A stretch of DNA of 64,000 bases from Streptomyces sp. AC558_RSS880 (GCF_019049255.1 NZ_JAGMUJ010000007.1:1-64000), one strand, 5' to 3'; counted from the stretch's first letter, positions 33,718 through 42,381 are shown. Notes: generated by a model not told the origin, from the sequence alone. Translations and numbers: made by a program.

Positions 33718-34562
33718 TTCGAGTGCTCCTTCACGACGGACTTGATCAGCTGAGCGGAGCGCTGAGGGCTCAAGGCCGCGGCGCGCAGGCCGTCGAACGC
33801 TCGCGTGTACTCCCGTACATGATGCTCGCCCTCCAGGTAGACCGCGTCCGTGATCCCGTCGCGGTACACCAGATCAGGGTCTTCCGGGGCGGGAAAGCCC
33901 AGCATGGTGAAGGAGCCCGTCACCGGGTAGGTGCCGGAGTCGAAGGTGAGGACCTGCAGGGTCACGCTCGGCAACTCGGTCGTCTCCAATACCCGTTCGA
34001 GCTGTTCCCGCATGATCTCCCGGTCACCGATGACGTTGCGCACAGCGCCCTCGTGCACGATGAACCAGGCGTCGGGGGAGTCCGGTCGCGCCAGCATCTC
34101 CTGGCGTTCCAGCCGTACGCGGACGGCCCGGTCGATGTCCTCGGCCGACATGTGCGCGCCCGTCGTGTGCAGTTCGCGGGCGTACGCCTTGGTCTGCATG
34201 AGGCCCGGCAGCACCTCGCACTGGTACTGGCGGAGCGTGGAGGCGTCCTGCTCCAGGCCGATGTAGATGTTGAACCACTCGGGCACACCCGCGCCGTGGA
34301 CCTGCCACCACCCGCGCGTCTTCGCCTCTCGCGCCAGTGACTTGAGGAACTCGCGCAGCTCGTCACTCGTGTCGTAGAACCGGCACAGCGCGTCGATGTC
34401 GGACGGTTGGACCCTGCCGCTGCCGGTCTCCATACGGTTGACCTTGGAGCCGCTCCAGTCCAGCGCCTCGCCGACCTGGGCGCAGGTCAGTGCGCTCTTC
34501 TCCCGGAGCTTCTTCAGCTCGATCGACAGACGCCGTCGGCGTGCCGTCGGTGAACCGGCCAT
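33714..34562 (-). CDS. XRE-family regulator with DUF5753 domain (WhiJ-like)
   Basis: A 282-residue protein. The helix-turn-helix lies at about residues 12-65 (LKKLREKSALTCAQVGEALD, then WSGSKVNRMETG). The DUF5753 domain fills the rest (EYQCEVLPGLMQTKAYARE-like start, MREQLERVLE, TFDSGTYPVTGSFTMLGFP). These regulators pair with a DUF397 partner and often an anti-sigma-like ATPase, and all three are present here. Confidence 0.93.
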   Translation of the reverse strand: MAGSPTARRRRLSIELKKLREKSALTCAQVGEALDWSGSKVNRMETGSGRVQPSDIDALCRFYDTSDELREFLKSLAREAKTRGWWQVHGAGVPEWFNIYIGLEQDASTLRQYQCEVLPGLMQTKAYARELHTTGAHMSAEDIDRAVRVRLERQEMLARPDSPDAWFIVHEGAVRNVIGDREIMREQLERVLETTELPSVTLQVLTFDSGTYPVTGSFTMLGFPAPEDPDLVYRDGITDAVYLEGEHHVREYTRAFDGLRAAALSPQRSAQLIKSVVKEHSK

Positions 34563-34749
34563 TTCGATCCTCTCAAACCCCGGGCCTGTAACGAGTGTTC
34601 AGTCTCATGCCAAGAGGGCGGCTTGCCAATCACACGGAAGTGGGAATCCCGTCGTGCACATTGCACGACGGGATGTGCCGGCTCCATGCTGAACGCCGGC
34701 GGGAGACGCAGAGTGATGACTCGTGACGCTCCGCTGGTGAACGGCGGGT

Positions 34750-35445
34750 GTGAACACAGATGGGAGAGCCCTCTTGATTCAGGAAGCGTGCCTGACGCGA
34801 AAGCCGTGGAACGTGGAGTTCACCGCCCACCCCGAGGAAGTGGCCGCATTGAGGCGCGTCGTACGCCTCTGCCTGGCGGCCTGGAATCTGCACGGGCTCG
34901 TCGACGCGGCCCAACTGTGCGTCAGCGAGCTCGTGTCCAACGTCGTCACCCATGTCGGTCTCGGCACGCCGGGCTCACTCGCGGTCTCCGTGGACGGCGC
35001 GTACCTGCGCATCGAGGTCCACGACCCCGACACCCGGGCGCTGCCCACCCTCGTCGCCGCCGACGTCGACGCCGAGGGCGGACGGGGCATGGCTCTCGTC
35101 GAGGCCCTCACCGACCGCTGGGGCGTCCAGCTCCACGAGGACCGCAAGGTGACGTGGTGCGAGCTGGCCACCGGGCTCACGCCATCGGCCGGCAGCGCGA
35201 CGGACCCGTCGGTGACGCGTGCCGAGGCGCTGCTGGACATGTACGCGACGCTGAGGCCGCCGACCTGCCGCTACGAACTCGGGTTCGGCAGGGTGGGTCG
35301 GACGGTGGCGGAGGAGTCCGTGATCGACGTCATCACGGACTTCCTCCGCTGGCTCCGGGCCCACGGCTGCGACGCGGACGAGGTGCTCGACCGCGCGCAG
35401 ACGCACTTCGAGGCCGAGCGGGAGGCGACCCGCGCCTCCCGCTGA
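34750..35445 (+). CDS. HATPase_c anti-sigma-factor-like protein
   Basis: A 231-residue protein with a GHKL ATPase domain of the RsbW/SpoIIAB type: the N-box CVSELVSNVVTH at about 57-68, the G1 box VHDPDTRALP, and the G2-type GGRGMALVEALTDRWGV. A C-terminal extension of about 85 residues (TRAEALLDMYATLRPP onward) is unusual for this class. GTG 34750 is used; a TTG at 34774 with GGGAGAG upstream is possible. It is divergent from the WhiJ/DUF397 pair and completes the triad. Confidence 0.85.
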   Translation: MNTDGRALLIQEACLTRKPWNVEFTAHPEEVAALRRVVRLCLAAWNLHGLVDAAQLCVSELVSNVVTHVGLGTPGSLAVSVDGAYLRIEVHDPDTRALPTLVAADVDAEGGRGMALVEALTDRWGVQLHEDRKVTWCELATGLTPSAGSATDPSVTRAEALLDMYATLRPPTCRYELGFGRVGRTVAEESVIDVITDFLRWLRAHGCDADEVLDRAQTHFEAEREATRASR

Positions 35446-35448
35446 CGG

Positions 35449-38400
35449 TCAGCCCGCCGCTACCGCCTTGGCGTACGACAGCACATCCGCCGGGAGCTCA
35501 TGCTTCAACTTCCAGGTGATGGCCATCGGCTTGCTGCCCTCATGGCCCTGATACTCAGCAGGGCCCAGGAGCATCCACGGCTGAGCGCCGCCTATATCGG
35601 TGGTCTTGTAACGGCGGACGAAGAGCAGTACATGACTGCCCTGGGCGGCGTGATGCTGGTACCTCAGCCCAGTCGGGGATGTCTCGGAGGTCTGGTTCTG
35701 GGACTCCCAGTGGAACTGGGTCTCGCTCAGTGCGAAGTCGTGGTAGCGAGTCTGAGGGGAGAAGTCCTTCTCATCCTTCTCCCGGGTGATGAGAAGTGCG
35801 TCCGTCGCGATCGACTCGCACCACTTCACGCCCTCGCGGAAGTCGCCAGGCATAAAGCCTCCGATGTCCGCCTGCCCGAGCGCAGGGAGGATCTCTTCTC
35901 GGCTGTAGGAGGCATGCACGGTCAGGGGGATGCCCCGATCACCGGCCACACCGAGGAGGGGAATGGGTACGTGCTCGGTATGGGCGAGGTTGTACGCCAG
36001 CACTTGGCGTAGCTCGCTACGGAAGGCCTGCTGCTTTCGGAGAACGGCAAACCCTGCGTCGTAGCTCGCAAAGCCCTTCCTCGTGACACCGCCCAGCGGC
36101 CAGAGCTGGAAGAACAGCATGCGGGCGTATGCCTTCGTCTGCTCATCGAGGTCGGTGTAGGGGGCGGCATCATCTTCGAGCATGCGCGTGTACGCAGCCA
36201 CGCGTAGTGGGTCGTCGACATGGAGGAAGGCGGGCACTCGCTTGAGGAGAGCGACCTCACCTTCCGGAGCCTCGCGGTCCATCAGGCCGGAGCGGCGGAG
36301 CAGCCCGGTCCAGGAGTTCCCGTTCCCTCGGTACACCTCCTTGATGTCTCGGCCGCTTTCCTCCAGGTAGCGGCCGAGGAGGGGCTCTCCGTAGTCAGCG
36401 ACTTCACGCGCCAGCGTGGACACATTGACGCTGAGCTGGTCCTTGATGTTGGCGATGATGGTGCGCTTCGCCTTCTCCTCCAGCACGATCTCGCAGCCGG
36501 AGGGGAGCTTCGGGAAGTCATGCTCGATGTGGTCCAGCAGCCGCTTGCGCGTCAGGTTCGTGAGGGCCCGGAACTGGTTCTCGAAACGGAACTCCTTACG
36601 GTGCTGGCCGATGAAGTCCAGCACGGTCAACACGGCCTTGTTGTCGGAGCGCCGGAGTCCACGGCCGAGCTGCTGAAGGAACACAGTCGCGCTCGAGGTC
36701 GGACGGAGGAGGAGCAGAGTGTCCACGTCTGGGACATCGACGCCTTCGTTGAAAAGGTCGACCGAGAAGATCACCTGGAGTGCTCCCGATCTCAGATCCG
36801 AGAGCGCCTGCCGTCGCTGATCGGCCGGCGTCTCCCCGGACACCGCTACGGCATTGAAACCAGCCGAGCGGAAGGACTCCGCCATGAAGTGCGCATGAGC
36901 GACGGAGACGCAGAACCCCAAGGCCCGCATGCGGTGTGGGTCTGCCACTTTCTCCTCGACGGCCTTGACGACGAGGCCAGCGCGGACCTTGTTGCCCGTC
37001 AGGACGTTGCTGAGCGAGCTCATGTCGTACGCTCCGCGCTTCCACTCCACGTCGCTCAAGTCAGTGGTGTCACTGATGCCGAAGTAGTGGAAGGGGCACA
37101 AGAGCTTGTTGTCCAGAGCTTCCCACAGTCGCATCTCGGCGGCGATACGGCCATCGAAGAACTCGTCCTGAATGTTCTTGCCGTCCATGCGCTCTGGCGT
37201 GGCAGTCAGGCCCAGCAGCTCCATCGGCTTGAAGTGATCGATGATCTTCCGGTAGGTCGGTGAGGTTCCGTGGTGGAACTCGTCGATCACGATGACGTCG
37301 AAGTGGTCGGGGGCGAGACGATCAAGCGTCCGTGCGTTGAGCGATTGAACGCTCGCGAAGACATGTGTCCAGCGCTCCGGGATCTCACCGCTATGCAGGG
37401 ACTCTCCGAAGTTCGCATCGAACAGAATTTCCCGATAGGTCCGCAATGACTGCTGCAGGATCTCCTTGCGGTGAGCGACGAACAGCAGGCGCAGGTCGCG
37501 ATCGTGTCTCTCGCGGAGCTGCTTGTAATCAAGTGCAGCCATGATGGTCTTGCCCGTGCCGGTCGCCGCTACCAAGAGGTTCCGGTGTCGGCCGTGTACC
37601 TCACGCTCGACATCGAGGCGCTCGAGCATGTCCCGCTGATAGGGATACGGCCGTACCTCAAGGCCGGACAGTGTGATGGCGCGATCTGTTGACAGCGCAC
37701 CGCCAGCCACTGCCAGCGCTTCTTGCAGGCGTCCGCCATCAGCGTGAGGGTCGTACGTCTCGAAGGACGGGTCATTCCAGTACGACTCGAACGTTGCTTC
37801 AAACTTCCGCATCACATCGGGCGTGGCTACGGAGGACAAGCGAACGTTCCACTCCAGACCATCGAGGAGAGCGGCCTTCGACAGATTTGAGCTACCGACG
37901 TACGCGGTGTCGTAACCGCTGTCCCGTCGGAACAGCCAGGCCTTGGCGTGGAGCCGCGTCGAGCGAGTTTCGTAGTTGACCTTGACCTCGGCTCCGAAGT
38001 CTTCGACCAACCGGTCCAGTGCTCGCCGCTCAGTGGCGCCGATGTACGTCGTGGTCAAGACCCGTATCGGCACCCCCCGCTCATGAGCCGCCCGCAAGGA
38101 CCGCTCGATGACCCGCAACCCGTGCCACTTGACGAAGGCGCACAGGAGATCCACACGATCGGCAGTGGCAAGTTCTGCGCGCAGTTCGAACCCCAGGCCG
38201 GGGTCCTCGGGTGAGTTGGTCAGGAGCGCGGTATCTGAGAGCGGGATGCCAGGGCGTACGGCGAAGACCCCCGGTGCCTCCTGCCGCGTGATGGCTAGGA
38301 GCTGCTGAGGGCCGTCTGCGATGAGGTCAACCCACTCTTGGGCGCCCTTCAGCGTGCCGATGGACTCCAGGATGTGGTTAGCCGCGTGCACGCGCTCCTC

Positions 38401-38604
38401 AGCGGGCAGGTTCTGCAGAACGCGGCGCACGGTGCGTGAGACGTGCCGCGCAAGCACATGAGGAACCGACTCCGAGCCCACCGCTTCGCTCATCGGGTGC
38501 CAGCCAAGCTGAGAGAGCTGCTGCAGCTTCTGCTCGAAGCGGAGCGTGATCAGTTGCTCATACAGGCCCACGGCAGGTTGGGACAGATCCTCCAGCTCAG
38601 ACAC
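35449..38604 (-). CDS. PLD nuclease - DEAD/DEAH helicase - DUF3427 protein
   Basis: A 1051-residue multidomain protein, probably DNA-directed defence. Numbered from the GTG at 38604 (AAGGAG upstream; a TTG at 38631 gives 1060): an N-terminal helical part, a PLD-family nuclease domain with one HxK motif at 219-221 (RLHAKAWLF) and VGSSNLS, Walker A at 349-353 (ATGTGKT), DEFH box at 441-444, a TATPER motif, a superfamily-2 C-terminal helicase half with QQLGRGLR, and a C-terminal DUF3427 region. Only one HKD copy is present, so the nuclease would need to dimerise. It is divergent from the SRA-HNH gene. The sequence looks less GC-rich than its neighbours. Confidence 0.88.
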   Translation of the reverse strand: MSELEDLSQPAVGLYEQLITLRFEQKLQQLSQLGWHPMSEAVGSESVPHVLARHVSRTVRRVLQNLPAEERVHAANHILESIGTLKGAQEWVDLIADGPQQLLAITRQEAPGVFAVRPGIPLSDTALLTNSPEDPGLGFELRAELATADRVDLLCAFVKWHGLRVIERSLRAAHERGVPIRVLTTTYIGATERRALDRLVEDFGAEVKVNYETRSTRLHAKAWLFRRDSGYDTAYVGSSNLSKAALLDGLEWNVRLSSVATPDVMRKFEATFESYWNDPSFETYDPHADGGRLQEALAVAGGALSTDRAITLSGLEVRPYPYQRDMLERLDVEREVHGRHRNLLVAATGTGKTIMAALDYKQLRERHDRDLRLLFVAHRKEILQQSLRTYREILFDANFGESLHSGEIPERWTHVFASVQSLNARTLDRLAPDHFDVIVIDEFHHGTSPTYRKIIDHFKPMELLGLTATPERMDGKNIQDEFFDGRIAAEMRLWEALDNKLLCPFHYFGISDTTDLSDVEWKRGAYDMSSLSNVLTGNKVRAGLVVKAVEEKVADPHRMRALGFCVSVAHAHFMAESFRSAGFNAVAVSGETPADQRRQALSDLRSGALQVIFSVDLFNEGVDVPDVDTLLLLRPTSSATVFLQQLGRGLRRSDNKAVLTVLDFIGQHRKEFRFENQFRALTNLTRKRLLDHIEHDFPKLPSGCEIVLEEKAKRTIIANIKDQLSVNVSTLAREVADYGEPLLGRYLEESGRDIKEVYRGNGNSWTGLLRRSGLMDREAPEGEVALLKRVPAFLHVDDPLRVAAYTRMLEDDAAPYTDLDEQTKAYARMLFFQLWPLGGVTRKGFASYDAGFAVLRKQQAFRSELRQVLAYNLAHTEHVPIPLLGVAGDRGIPLTVHASYSREEILPALGQADIGGFMPGDFREGVKWCESIATDALLITREKDEKDFSPQTRYHDFALSETQFHWESQNQTSETSPTGLRYQHHAAQGSHVLLFVRRYKTTDIGGAQPWMLLGPAEYQGHEGSKPMAITWKLKHELPADVLSYAKAVAAG

Positions 38605-38766
38605 ACGGGCTCCTTCGATCACGTCGGACAACTCGGGTCATGTGTAACAGAGAGTTCTGACAGTCCAGGGTGAGGTTGGTCGGCACTGTTCGCTGGACGG
38701 TCACAACTCGGCAGCGCTGAGGAGTAGTTCGGCAAAAAACGATCACTTTCGATCCAGTATGGATGG
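38605..38766. promoter_or_regulatory. Divergent promoter region of the defence pair
   Basis: The 162 bp between the helicase and SRA-HNH starts are AT-rich for this window (GGCAAAAAACGATCACTTTC). They must hold both promoters, but no convincing operator or -35/-10 pair was fixed by eye. Confidence 0.5.
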
Positions 38767-39756
38767 ATGAGAATCGAACGTGTCATCGGACATATAGAGG
38801 GCGTGCCCGTCGGCATGGTCTTCCATCGGCGAAAAGATGTGCAGCACGCGCAACTGCACCAGACGAACCAGAAAGGCATCTCTTGGTTGCTCGACAAGGA
38901 TGGCAGCAAGGTCGGTGACGCGATCGTCCTGCACGGCGGCTATGTGGACGACGAGGACGACTGGGAGCGGATCCAATACACGGGGGCTTCTGCGGGGAAG
39001 GACAAGGACTCCACGGGCAGGCTGCTTCGCAGCCAGTCATGGTCCTACGAGGACAATGCTGCGCTCCGACTCAGCTATGAGCGGGGGTACCCCATCCGCG
39101 TGATTCGGGGGTATAAGGGGGATTCGCGGTACTCGCCGTCCAACTCCTACAGGTACGACGGTCTGTACGAGATTACGGAAGTGCGCACGACGCCTTCCAA
39201 GCAACCGGCTCCAGATGGATCACCGATCGACATATGTCAGTTTGACCTACGGAGACTGCCCGAGCCGAACCAGGTGCAGACCCCGGCCGAACGTCACCTC
39301 ATCGAAGTGCTTGAGGAACTTGACGACGAGCCCACGCATGTAGAGAAGTTCCCGCGCTCGCGCAGCATGCGGGTGCGCCGCCTGGTCAGGGACACGGCTG
39401 CCGCACAACGGATCAAGCAACTCTATGAAGGGGAGTGCCAGCTGTGTGGCCTGCGTCTGATGGGCCCAGACGGTAGCCCATACAGCCAGGGCGCCCACAT
39501 ACGGCCTCTGGGGAAGCCCCATCACGGACCCGATGTCGAGCCCAACATTCTGTGCCTCTGCCCCAACTGTCATCTGCGACTCGACATCGGCGCGATCACA
39601 GTGGATGAAGAGGGGTCCGTCATCGTGCGGTCAGACCTCGCAGGCGCGAGGCTCTTGCCGAAGCTCACCGTGAGGGACAGCCACCGAGTCCACCCGGAGT
39701 ACCTCCGCTATCACCGGAGGTACTGGGAGCAGAGAGCTTCTGATCAGGCGCCGTGA
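38767..39756 (+). CDS. SRA (YDG)-HNH type IV restriction endonuclease
   Basis: A 329-residue protein. Residues 5-165 form an SRA/YDG domain that flips out modified cytosine: VFHRRKDVQHAQLHQTNQKG, then VLHGGYVDDEDDWERIQYTG and YPIRVIRGYKGD. Residues 215-275 form an HNH nuclease with zinc cysteines 224/227 (CQLC) and 265/268 (CPNC), active-site His244 (QGAHIRPL) and Asn260. This is the layout of characterised actinobacterial SRA-HNH enzymes that cut 5-methylcytosine DNA. It is divergent from the PLD-helicase gene. Confidence 0.92.
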   Translation: MRIERVIGHIEGVPVGMVFHRRKDVQHAQLHQTNQKGISWLLDKDGSKVGDAIVLHGGYVDDEDDWERIQYTGASAGKDKDSTGRLLRSQSWSYEDNAALRLSYERGYPIRVIRGYKGDSRYSPSNSYRYDGLYEITEVRTTPSKQPAPDGSPIDICQFDLRRLPEPNQVQTPAERHLIEVLEELDDEPTHVEKFPRSRSMRVRRLVRDTAAAQRIKQLYEGECQLCGLRLMGPDGSPYSQGAHIRPLGKPHHGPDVEPNILCLCPNCHLRLDIGAITVDEEGSVIVRSDLAGARLLPKLTVRDSHRVHPEYLRYHRRYWEQRASDQAP

Positions 39757-39868
39757 ACTGCGGACACCCGCGCCAGAAGGAGACTGCATGGCAAGGGAGG
39801 TGACGCATGCGGTAGACACACCCTCTGTGGATCAAGGATGAGCAGCGTTACTCGGAGCGACAGTCGGC

Positions 39869-40363
39869 GTGGCGGGCACCGTTCTCGCGTCGGCGATCAC
39901 GGGGTGGTCGAGTCGGCAGCAGGTGCAGGCCCAGGCAAGGGCCGAGCACGCGCACTGGCGCAGGCAGGTGCGTCGGGATGCGTACAGTGCCTTCCTCGCT
40001 CCAGCCACCGAGTGCCAGCACGCTCTCAAGATGGCCGGTCGTGCGTTCGTGGGTGAACGGGACACCGAGGAAGTCGATCGCAGGATGCAGCATGCGCAAG
40101 GGCAGCTAGCGCTCGCGCAGGCAGCTTGGGCCAATCTGGCTGTCGAAGGGCCGGAGACGGTGGAGCAGGCCGCCCGGAGTGTCTACACCACGCTCAAGTC
40201 GACGCAGACGACTCTGCTCGCCTTCCGTGACTCGCCGGCGAACGCCCCGGACGGCAACGTCCGCTTCGTGGAGCGTCACGCCGTCGAAGTGGCCCGGCTC
40301 TCGGAACGGATAGGTGAGTTCACCGCGGCAGCGCGGTCGGCCCTGGACGACATCGGAGATTGA
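39869..40363 (+). CDS. Membrane-anchored helical protein, start probably frameshifted
   Basis: A 164-residue protein with an N-terminal hydrophobic stretch (AGTVLASAITGW) and a long helical domain (RQQVQAQARAEHAHWRRQVR, then QGQLALAQAAWANLAVEG). An in-frame stop at 39839 precedes it, yet codons 39842-39868 would complete a good membrane segment (ALLGATVGV). An ATG at 39838 is one base out of frame with it. Removing one base near 39844 would give MSALLGATVGV, so the annotated GTG start may be a relic of a frameshift or sequencing error. Confidence 0.65.
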   Translation: MAGTVLASAITGWSSRQQVQAQARAEHAHWRRQVRRDAYSAFLAPATECQHALKMAGRAFVGERDTEEVDRRMQHAQGQLALAQAAWANLAVEGPETVEQAARSVYTTLKSTQTTLLAFRDSPANAPDGNVRFVERHAVEVARLSERIGEFTAAARSALDDIGD

Positions 40364-40429
40364 GTTCCTGCGCTGTCGGCTTACGGGAACGACGAGGCAT
40401 CCCATCGCCCCGCTACTACGGTCTTCTGC

Positions 40430-40603
40430 ATGACGCTCTTTGCGCCCATGGGCCGGCCTGTTGATCTACGGGTGCAGCCGGTTGAGGAGGTTCTTGAGCG
40501 CGTCGCGCGGTCCCTCCGGGCGAGCTCGCTCGCCGTCCCCGCTCTGGCCGAGCGCGTACGGCGGGAGCGTCGGCGCGACTTCGAGAGCCGGGACGGCAAG
40601 TGA
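40430..40603 (+). CDS. Small basic helical ORF
   Basis: A 57-codon frame, MTLFAPMGRPVDLRVQP..., whose second half (VLERVARSLRASSLAVPALA, then ERVRRERRRDFESRDGK) is a strongly basic amphipathic helix with GC-ending codons. No clear ribosome site precedes it. It lies 50 bp before the HisRS-like gene and could be its small partner, or a fragment. I do not recognise it. Confidence 0.4.
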   Translation: MTLFAPMGRPVDLRVQPVEEVLERVARSLRASSLAVPALAERVRRERRRDFESRDGK

Positions 40604-40652
40604 CAGAAACTCGGTGGTCCTGCTGATCTCCGAACCGTGATACTCGACGTCC

Positions 40653-41645
40653 ATGACGCGTGATGACCCCACCGGAGACACCCCGCTCAACCCGGCGTTA
40701 CGTCGGATTCTGGCGCGGGCCGACGGGCCGGAGCTGTTGGAACTGCTGGTCGACGGAGTGTCGGGCGCGGATCTGACCACCTTGCTGCTGGAGGTGTTCC
40801 GGCGCCGGGCGGACCGGGTCTCGCCGGCCGAGGTGATGCGGCGCTATCGCAGTGACCGGTTCGTGGCCCCGGCGCCGGTCGGGTTCGCCGCGCTGCGTCG
40901 CGCCGAGGACGCGCTGGTGTCGGCGTTGCCCGACGGCTTCGAGGTCCTCGTGCTCGCCCCGGTCGTGCCACTGGCCACGCACTCGGCCGTGGCGACCGTC
41001 GATCCGCGCAAGGTGATCGCGACTGTCCGGGGCAGCGAGGTGGCCGCCGATCCGACGAACGCACTCGCGCTGGAGGCATCGCACCGGCGTGCTCTGGCCC
41101 TGGCCGCCGACCCGCGCTCGAACGTGCCGGTCCGGTTGGCGGCCGGCCAGCGGGTGGTGCGCGCCCAGAGCTTCAAGGGTCCGGGGAATCTCGCCCACTT
41201 CCAGCTCTTCGGTCTGGTGACAGCCGGCCGGGACACCGGCAACCGACTCTTCGAGCACCAGCACCTGACCGAGCACCTGAGGTTCGCCGCCCAGGTCATG
41301 GCCGATATCGGGGCACAGGACACACGGATCGGACTGACCTTTCTGGACGACGCGCCTGGTCCGACCCTCGAGCGGGTGCGCCACGACCTCGCCGGGCTGC
41401 CACAGGTGGAAGTGTGCGAGGACCCCGACCGGACCACCGGACGCGGCTACTACACCGGCGTCTGCTTCAAGATCTACACCAGTATCGGAGGCAACCGGTT
41501 GGAAGTCGGCGACGGTGGCTTCGTCCCATGGAGCCAGCTGCTCACCGGTAACCGCAAAGAACGCCTACTGATCAGCGGATTCGGTGTGGACCGCCTTGCC
41601 GAGGCCCTGACGTCGCGGTCGGCCTCGGACGGCATCGGGGATTGA
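40653..41645 (+). CDS. Class II aminoacyl-tRNA-synthetase-like (HisRS/HisZ-type) protein
   Basis: A 330-residue protein without the anticodon-binding domain. The middle (VRLAAGQRVVRAQSFKGP, then LAHFQLFGLVTAGRD) resembles motif 2 of the HisRS/HisZ core, and LLISGFGVDRLAEAL near the end resembles motif 3 with its conserved Arg. Lengths and spacing fit a stand-alone catalytic-core paralogue. Known paralogues regulate HisG or transfer amino acids in non-ribosomal reactions; which applies here is unknown. The assignment is by eye. Confidence 0.55.
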   Translation: MTRDDPTGDTPLNPALRRILARADGPELLELLVDGVSGADLTTLLLEVFRRRADRVSPAEVMRRYRSDRFVAPAPVGFAALRRAEDALVSALPDGFEVLVLAPVVPLATHSAVATVDPRKVIATVRGSEVAADPTNALALEASHRRALALAADPRSNVPVRLAAGQRVVRAQSFKGPGNLAHFQLFGLVTAGRDTGNRLFEHQHLTEHLRFAAQVMADIGAQDTRIGLTFLDDAPGPTLERVRHDLAGLPQVEVCEDPDRTTGRGYYTGVCFKIYTSIGGNRLEVGDGGFVPWSQLLTGNRKERLLISGFGVDRLAEALTSRSASDGIGD

Positions 41646-41888
41646 GTCCCCGCGCTGCCGTGACCTCGTCGGCGAGGTCGCCCAGGTGAGAAGCGAGAGC
41701 ACCGGGACCGCGATGCACGGCTGCTCCCGCGGGACGGCGAACTCGGTCGCGGAAGGCGGGCGCACGAGGCCCCGGGCGAGCTCGACCGGGCCATGGAGGT
41801 CGCGAGCGTCGACGACGTGCTGCCGGTCACGACGTCGTCGACGGCCTTCGGGCAGCAGGTGTCCGGCATGCGGCGACAGCTGCTCGTG
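41646..41888. other. 243-bp stretch with a possible gene remnant
   Basis: A plus-strand frame at about 41780-41880 reads ELDRAMEVASVDDVLPVTTS, which looks like the tail of a STAS-type anti-sigma antagonist, but it lacks the rest of the domain and runs on over the HxlR gene. Treated as a possible remnant. Confidence 0.3.
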
Positions 41889-42311
41889 TCAGCGGATGTC
41901 GTGGTCGGGGTGGGCCCGGTCGTACGCATGCCGTGCCTCGGCGATGACGGCACGATGCGCGAGGGACCAGTCGGCGAGTGCCTTGACCAGGTGGGTCAGG
42001 CCGGCCCCGGTCCCGGTCAGGCGGTAGTCGACCTGGGCCGGGACGGTCGGGTACACGGTGCGCAGCACGAGGCCGTCACGTTCGAGCCTGCGCACGGTGA
42101 GGGTGAGCATGCGCTGGGAGATGCCGTCGATGGCGCGCTGGAGTTCTCGGAAGCGACGTGGCCCGCCGGCGAGTTCGACGATCACGAGCACCGACCACTT
42201 GTCCCCGATGCGATCCAGGACATCGCGGATGCCGCAGTCGGGGTGGTCCTCGCGCCCGCACGGGTCGAGGTCGGCGGGGGTGGTGGTTACCCCGGTGTGC
42301 GTGAGTGACAT
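41889..42311 (-). CDS. HxlR family transcriptional regulator
   Basis: A 140-residue winged-helix regulator: [20 protein letters not shown], then [20 protein letters not shown] and [20 protein letters not shown] are the defining HxlR blocks. Cys at residue 27 in the C-x-I-x-D-V-L region could be a redox sensor, as in related regulators. It is divergent from the NAD(P)-binding protein at 42400, the usual arrangement for this family, with an inverted repeat between them. Confidence 0.92.
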   Translation of the reverse strand: MSLTHTGVTTTPADLDPCGREDHPDCGIRDVLDRIGDKWSVLVIVELAGGPRRFRELQRAIDGISQRMLTLTVRRLERDGLVLRTVYPTVPAQVDYRLTGTGAGLTHLVKALADWSLAHRAVIAEARHAYDRAHPDHDIR

Positions 42312-42357
42312 CGAACTGCCTTCTTGTGGCCGGTGGGCGTGCGGTCGAGGATCAAGC

Positions 42358-42381
42358 GTAGTTACTGATGAGAACCACTAC
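42358..42381. promoter_or_regulatory. Candidate HxlR operator
   Basis: GTAGTTACTGATG and AGAACCACTAC form an imperfect inverted repeat (outer arms GTAGT/ACTAC) midway between the HxlR start (42311) and the oxidoreductase start (42400). Confidence 0.6.

Larger units (their letters stand above)
40332..41658. repeat. 46-bp imperfect direct repeat at two gene ends
   Basis: Copies at 40332-40377 and 41613-41658 share about 85 percent identity across the last codons, stop and 3' flank of two genes (both begin CGCGGTCGGCC and contain GATTGAGT). The encoded ends are RSALDDIGD and RSASDGIGD. The copies bracket a 1.28-kb segment. Confidence 0.75.

Noticed and set aside
39794..39815. Good ribosome site followed by an ATG at 39807
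   Set aside because: The ATG is followed by a stop after one further codon, so no protein is made; a leader minicistron is possible but unsupported.
41780..41890. STAS-domain anti-sigma antagonist gene
   Set aside because: Only a tail-like stretch is visible, and it runs on over the HxlR gene; kept only as a possible remnant in the gap entry.
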